From contig JAGOSW010000004.1 of NCBI GenBank assembly GCA_018062135.1, positions 9,025-41,198 of the forward strand: 32,174 nucleotides of DNA, in the 5' to 3' direction. This DNA is from Candidatus Woesebacteria bacterium (GTDB taxonomy: Bacteria > Patescibacteriota > Microgenomatia > UBA1406 > HO2-37-13b). A model generated the notes under the pieces. The model was not told where the DNA came from. It was given only the letters and a program-made list of their open reading frames with translations, and searched no databases. A program made the position numbers and the translations under genes. Within the stretch, counting starts at the first letter, position 1, and each line of letters begins with the position of its first letter. This document shows, in pieces, positions 28,766 through 32,174 of this stretch.

Positions 28766-31608
28766 AATTTCTCAACTTTTATTTCGGGACCGGTTTCAAT
28801 ACGCGATGCTGATAGTTTTTTCATTAGATAGCTTTCCATACTTTTATGGAACGAAGGTACAGTCAGCACTATTGAATCACCTTGGGATAGATTTAGCTTT
28901 CGTCGCTCACCCTGCACAAGTCGTACAAGCTCTCGTGTTTCGCCTTCTATTTTCAATTCTTCAGATATAGTTGTGTCAAACACGGCGCCGAAATCATCTT
29001 TATCAGAAGAAATTACCGTGCAATTCTTTACGTTTAATTCGTCTTGAATAATATTCTTTGCGCGATCAAGATTCTCCGGCTTGTTTATTACCACGCCTTT
29101 TGCAAGAGAGAGCTCAACATGTGCAAGAGGTTGACGCACTTTAATCTTCGTTTCCTTTCGTATACGATGACCTGCCTCGACTAGTTTGCGAATGGTATTC
29201 ATATCCTCAATGAGTTCCTCATTGATTTCATCTTTAACTTCTGGCCAATCTTCAAGATGAACTGATTCTGCTTTTGTTAGGAATTTGTACAGTGTATCGC
29301 TAAGGAAAGGGGCAATAGGTGCTGATAGTTTAAGGAAATTTGAAAGCACGAAATACATTACTTCGTAAAATGCTTTTTTATCTTCTAGATTTTCCGCTGC
29401 AGCACCAACTCTATCACGCGAACGCCTTACATACCACTTTGACATTTCATCAATAAATGCATTGAGTTTATCCACGGCAGCCATCGTGTCATATTGTTCT
29501 AAATCTACAGATACTCCTTTGATTAACTTGTTCAATACTTCTAGTATCCATTCGTCAAGAATATTATTTACTGATTGAATTTGATCGGAATTTTTTTCGA
29601 ATGAAAGTGCATCGATCTCATTGAATAATTCATAAAATTTAACAATGTTCCAAAGAGTTAGATGGAAGACTTTAATTTGATTTCGATATTCTTCTTCAGA
29701 AATAGCTAAATCTTCTCCACGAACAACTGGACTTCCGAGAAGATATAAGCGCAATGCATCTCCCCCATACTTCTCGAGCATCATACGAGGATCAGGATAG
29801 TTACCAAAATTCTTACTCATTTTTCTTCCATCAGTGCCCAATATAACCCCAGTTACCAGTACGTTCTTGAATGAATGCGAATCAAAAAGACCGGTTGATA
29901 GTACATGAAGAACATAGAACCATGCGCGAATTTGACCTGTGTACTCGACAATGAAATCTGGGGGGAAGAAATCTTCAAGTTTTTGAGATGAATCAAAAGG
30001 AAAATGGCGTTCTGCAAAAGAAGCAGATCCTGCTTCGATCCAGCTATCCAGTACTTCTGGAACACGATGCGCATCTTTTCCACATGCTGCACATTTTACA
30101 ATCACATCATCGATATCAGGGCGGTGAAGCTCATCGATTTTTCGTCCAGAAGCATTTTCAAGTTCTTGGATCGATCCTGCTACAAAACGCTCGCCACATT
30201 CACATTCCCATACTGGTACTGGCGAGCCCCAGTAGCGACTGCGCGAAATACACCAGTCGGGAGCAGACTCCATACTTTTAAGAAAGCGCCCATATTTAAA
30301 ATGCGCTGGAAACCAATTGACTGCCTCATTATTCTTAAAGAGTTGCGGCTTAAGTTGTTGCACATCAACATACCATGCATCTTGTGGCGCATAGTAGAGT
30401 TGCGTACCGCAGCGCCAACAATGTGGCATGGAATGCATATGCTCTTCTTCTTTTAAAACAAGCCCACGCTTACTTAAATCTTCATTAACGGCTTTATTTG
30501 CCTTTAAATAGTACATGCCTCCAAAAAGCGGAACTTCTTTCTTAATATGCCCCTCTTCATCAACATGCAATACAGTTTGAATATTATTCTCTTTCATTGC
30601 TTTCAAATCGTCTTCACCATAGGCCGCTATTGTGACGATACCCGTTCCTTCATCTGCAGTTACGAAATCGCCATTTATAACTACCCAAACTTTCATCCCT
30701 TCTTCTGCTTTATAGAAATCGTAATGAGGCTCAAATTCCTTTCCAATAAGTTTTGCTCCCTTAAAAGTCTCTAAAACCTTGTGCGGAATTCCTTCAAGAA
30801 TTGATAGCGTTGTCTTTGCAAGAATATATTGTTCTACTCCATTCTCACTTTTTACTTCGACTTTAACATAGTCTAATTTCTCATTAACTGCTAGGGCTGG
30901 TGTAGCGATTTTGTTCCAGGGTGTCGTTGACCATGCAAGCAGATACGTATTTTCTTCATCCTTCAGTTTATATTTGTATGTGGTTCCTAAATCCTTAACG
31001 TCTTTGTAGTTGTCGGCATCCATTGCAACTTCGAAATTAGAAATTGGCGTTGAACAATGCGGACAATATAATGAAACACGAAGGCCTTTATAGATATACT
31101 TCTTTTCATACATTTGTTTAAATACCCACATGACAGTTTCCATGTAATCCCTATCCATGGTTTTATAGGCATTCTTAAAATCTACCCATCTACCAATATG
31201 GTCAACGTACCACTCCCATTCACCAGAAACGTCTTTAACATATAATTTACATTCGTCGATAAATTTCTTAATGCCAATTTTTTCTTCAATGTCTTTCTTT
31301 CGAGTAATACCAAGTTTATTCTCAACTTTATTTTCAGCAGGAAGCCCATGGCAATCCCATCCCCATACACGTCGGACACGATACCCTTTCATTGTCCAGA
31401 ATCGAGGAAAGACATCTTTAGGAATACTAGAAAGAAGAGTGCCGTAATGTGGAAGTCCTGTTATGAATGGTGGACCATCTAAAAAAGTCCATGGCTTATC
31501 AGTCGGTCGACCTTCTATCGACTTCTCAAAAATTTTATTCTTCTTCCAAAAAGCGAGAATCTCTTCTTCAAGTTCTGGAAAGTTCGGTTGTGACGGTAGT
31601 TCTGCCAT
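28762..31608 (-). CDS. ileS: Isoleucyl-tRNA synthetase
   Basis: Class Ia synthetase charging tRNA-Ile. 948 aa. The HIGH motif appears as HYGT in 'GPPFITGLPHYGTLLSS' (near residue 54), and KMSKS as 'GRKMSKNFGNYPDP' (near residue 600). 'RVWGWDCHGLPAENKVE' and the CP1 editing domain ('WSTTPWNKIATPALAVN') are intact. Zn-binding pairs are visible in 'PHCWRCGTQLYY', 'ECECGERF' and 'VKCAACGK'. The anticodon-binding domain and an amphipathic C-terminal region complete it. The HYGT/KMSKNFGNYPDP pattern resembles the eukaryote-like IleRS2 class. TATAAT lies 7 nt before the ATG, leaderless type. Confidence 0.96.
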   Translation of the reverse strand: MAELPSQPNFPELEEEILAFWKKNKIFEKSIEGRPTDKPWTFLDGPPFITGLPHYGTLLSSIPKDVFPRFWTMKGYRVRRVWGWDCHGLPAENKVENKLGITRKKDIEEKIGIKKFIDECKLYVKDVSGEWEWYVDHIGRWVDFKNAYKTMDRDYMETVMWVFKQMYEKKYIYKGLRVSLYCPHCSTPISNFEVAMDADNYKDVKDLGTTYKYKLKDEENTYLLAWSTTPWNKIATPALAVNEKLDYVKVEVKSENGVEQYILAKTTLSILEGIPHKVLETFKGAKLIGKEFEPHYDFYKAEEGMKVWVVINGDFVTADEGTGIVTIAAYGEDDLKAMKENNIQTVLHVDEEGHIKKEVPLFGGMYYLKANKAVNEDLSKRGLVLKEEEHMHSMPHCWRCGTQLYYAPQDAWYVDVQQLKPQLFKNNEAVNWFPAHFKYGRFLKSMESAPDWCISRSRYWGSPVPVWECECGERFVAGSIQELENASGRKIDELHRPDIDDVIVKCAACGKDAHRVPEVLDSWIEAGSASFAERHFPFDSSQKLEDFFPPDFIVEYTGQIRAWFYVLHVLSTGLFDSHSFKNVLVTGVILGTDGRKMSKNFGNYPDPRMMLEKYGGDALRLYLLGSPVVRGEDLAISEEEYRNQIKVFHLTLWNIVKFYELFNEIDALSFEKNSDQIQSVNNILDEWILEVLNKLIKGVSVDLEQYDTMAAVDKLNAFIDEMSKWYVRRSRDRVGAAAENLEDKKAFYEVMYFVLSNFLKLSAPIAPFLSDTLYKFLTKAESVHLEDWPEVKDEINEELIEDMNTIRKLVEAGHRIRKETKIKVRQPLAHVELSLAKGVVINKPENLDRAKNIIQDELNVKNCTVISSDKDDFGAVFDTTISEELKIEGETRELVRLVQGERRKLNLSQGDSIVLTVPSFHKSMESYLMKKLSASRIETGPEIKVEKL

Positions 31609-31615
31609 GTGGAGT

Positions 31616-31621
31616 ATTATA
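31616..31621 (-). promoter_or_regulatory. -10 box of leaderless ileS
   Basis: Minus strand GC-TATAAT, 7 nt (ACTCCAC), ATG at 31608. It lies just past the end of the TfoX-N gene. Confidence 0.62.
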
Positions 31622-31629
31622 GCTTTCTT

Positions 31630-31971
31630 TCAAGAAGTGAGCAAGCGAGTTTTCTTCTTCTTTGGTTTGGGCAACGGTAACACATCTGCAGTTACTCGCA
31701 GTAATTTTTGTAGCCAGTTGCGATCGTCAAGTTCCTCAATAAGCATGTATGGTTTTGCTCCAGGGTAAGGAGCCCCTTCTTCATAAGCTTCACCCATATG
31801 CAGCTTCCCAGGTTCTGTTATTTTTATGAAAAGTTGATCATCACATACAAGCCCCACGACTTTTTCATCACAATACAATGCATATTCGCCAAACATTTTT
31901 CTTACGCGGATATTTGTAAGATTTGAAAGCTGATCAAGTATGTAATCTACTGTAGATTGTTGTGTAGGCAT
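31630..31971 (-). CDS. TfoX N-terminal domain protein
   Basis: 113 aa. 'RVRKMFGEYALYCDEKVVGL' and 'DQLFIKITEPGKLHMGEAYE' are the TfoX-N signature (MFGxxxLY.dgk.fgl, then lylK). 'APYPGAKPYMLIEELDDRNW' follows, and a basic Pro/Lys-rich tail (~residues 98-108) ends it. In Gammaproteobacteria TfoX regulates competence; stand-alone TfoX-N proteins elsewhere have no settled function. It starts 6 nt after the ftsZ stop, so it is probably in the same transcript. Confidence 0.87.
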   Translation of the reverse strand: MPTQQSTVDYILDQLSNLTNIRVRKMFGEYALYCDEKVVGLVCDDQLFIKITEPGKLHMGEAYEEGAPYPGAKPYMLIEELDDRNWLQKLLRVTADVLPLPKPKKKKTRLLTS

Positions 31972-31977
31972 TGATAA

Positions 31978-32174
31978 TTAACGCTGACGTCTTCGCAAAA
32001 ACGCAGGAACATCAAATTCTGTTTCATCATCAGTTGTTTTTACTTCATCTGTTTCTTCCTCGTAAAGTGATGGGAGCGGCTTGTTTTCCTCTTTCTTGAG
32101 ATCCTCGTCATCATCATTACTTACATGGCGACGGGTAATGTGAGGAAATCGCATATCAGTTCCATCTATTCGCG
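31978..32174 (-). CDS. ftsZ: FtsZ, C-terminal tail (partial)
   Basis: Only the last 65 codons are in the window; the gene continues past the right edge. After a Glu/Asp/Lys-rich linker the protein ends 'FDVPAFLRRRQR', the conserved FtsZ C-terminal peptide (D-x-P-x-F-x-R) that binds membrane tethers and regulators such as FtsA or SepF, followed by the basic terminal residues. FtsZ is the division-ring GTPase. The stop is at 31978-31980, 6 nt before the TfoX-N start. Confidence 0.92.
   Translation of the reverse strand, partial: RIDGTDMRFPHITRRHVSNDDDEDLKKEENKPLPSLYEEETDEVKTTDDETEFDVPAFLRRRQR

Overview
The window looks like a piece of a Candidate Phyla Radiation (Parcubacteria-like) bacterial chromosome. 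The AT-rich housekeeping genes are compact and often overlap by 4 to 20 bases. Supporting signs are a delta subunit reduced to one domain, an endonuclease III with no iron-sulfur cysteines, and secreted proteins with a dockerin-like tail or Ig-like repeats. The phylum-level assignment is inference; no 16S rRNA or other marker here settles it.

Layout, with most genes on the minus strand and read right to left: the 3' end of ftsZ, a TfoX-N protein, ileS, rodA, rplU, rpmA and a short ParB-like protein (32174 to 26562); lepB on the plus strand; tRNA-Val, a glycosyltransferase, an Ig-repeat membrane protein, tRNA-Thr, a PAP2-like membrane protein, tRNA-Gly and a LysM protein (26010 to 22960); peptidase E and a frameshifted secreted M64-type metallopeptidase (22584 to 19281); tRNA-Asp with a GIY-YIG gene between two tRNA-like repeats (19277 to 18721); polX, lemA, htpX, nth and gatCAB (18695 to 11779); dnaE, a small hypothetical gene and the whole ATP synthase operon atpZBEFHAGDC (10936 to 1073).

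Five short GC-rich genes, all on the plus strand, sit between these AT-rich minus-strand genes: A 3-599 (partial), B 868-975, C 11034-11300, D 11435-11722 and E 22717-22863. Those with a visible 5' end have a -10 element, a leader and a Shine-Dalgarno site, and every one ends in a structured 3' element. A and B share a ~100-nt stem element that begins at the stop codon, with compensatory base changes. C and D share an H-type pseudoknot supported by covariation in both stems, preceded by a 7-nt sequence complementary to the gene's own Shine-Dalgarno site. In E the 5' leader is perfectly complementary over 13 nt to the loop and stem of the 3' hairpin. I recognise none of the encoded proteins beyond a Zn-ribbon-like E and a one-helix B. 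These cassettes are the best candidate here for something undescribed.

A second contrast supports this. Many native genes or operons start with a -10 hexamer exactly 6-7 nt before ATG and have no Shine-Dalgarno site, so they are probably leaderless, while the GC-rich cassettes all use Shine-Dalgarno leaders. Three plus-strand inserts (C, E and the GIY-YIG/tRNA-Asp unit) begin back to back with leaderless minus-strand promoters. All assignments come from reading the sequence; no database search or folding program was run.
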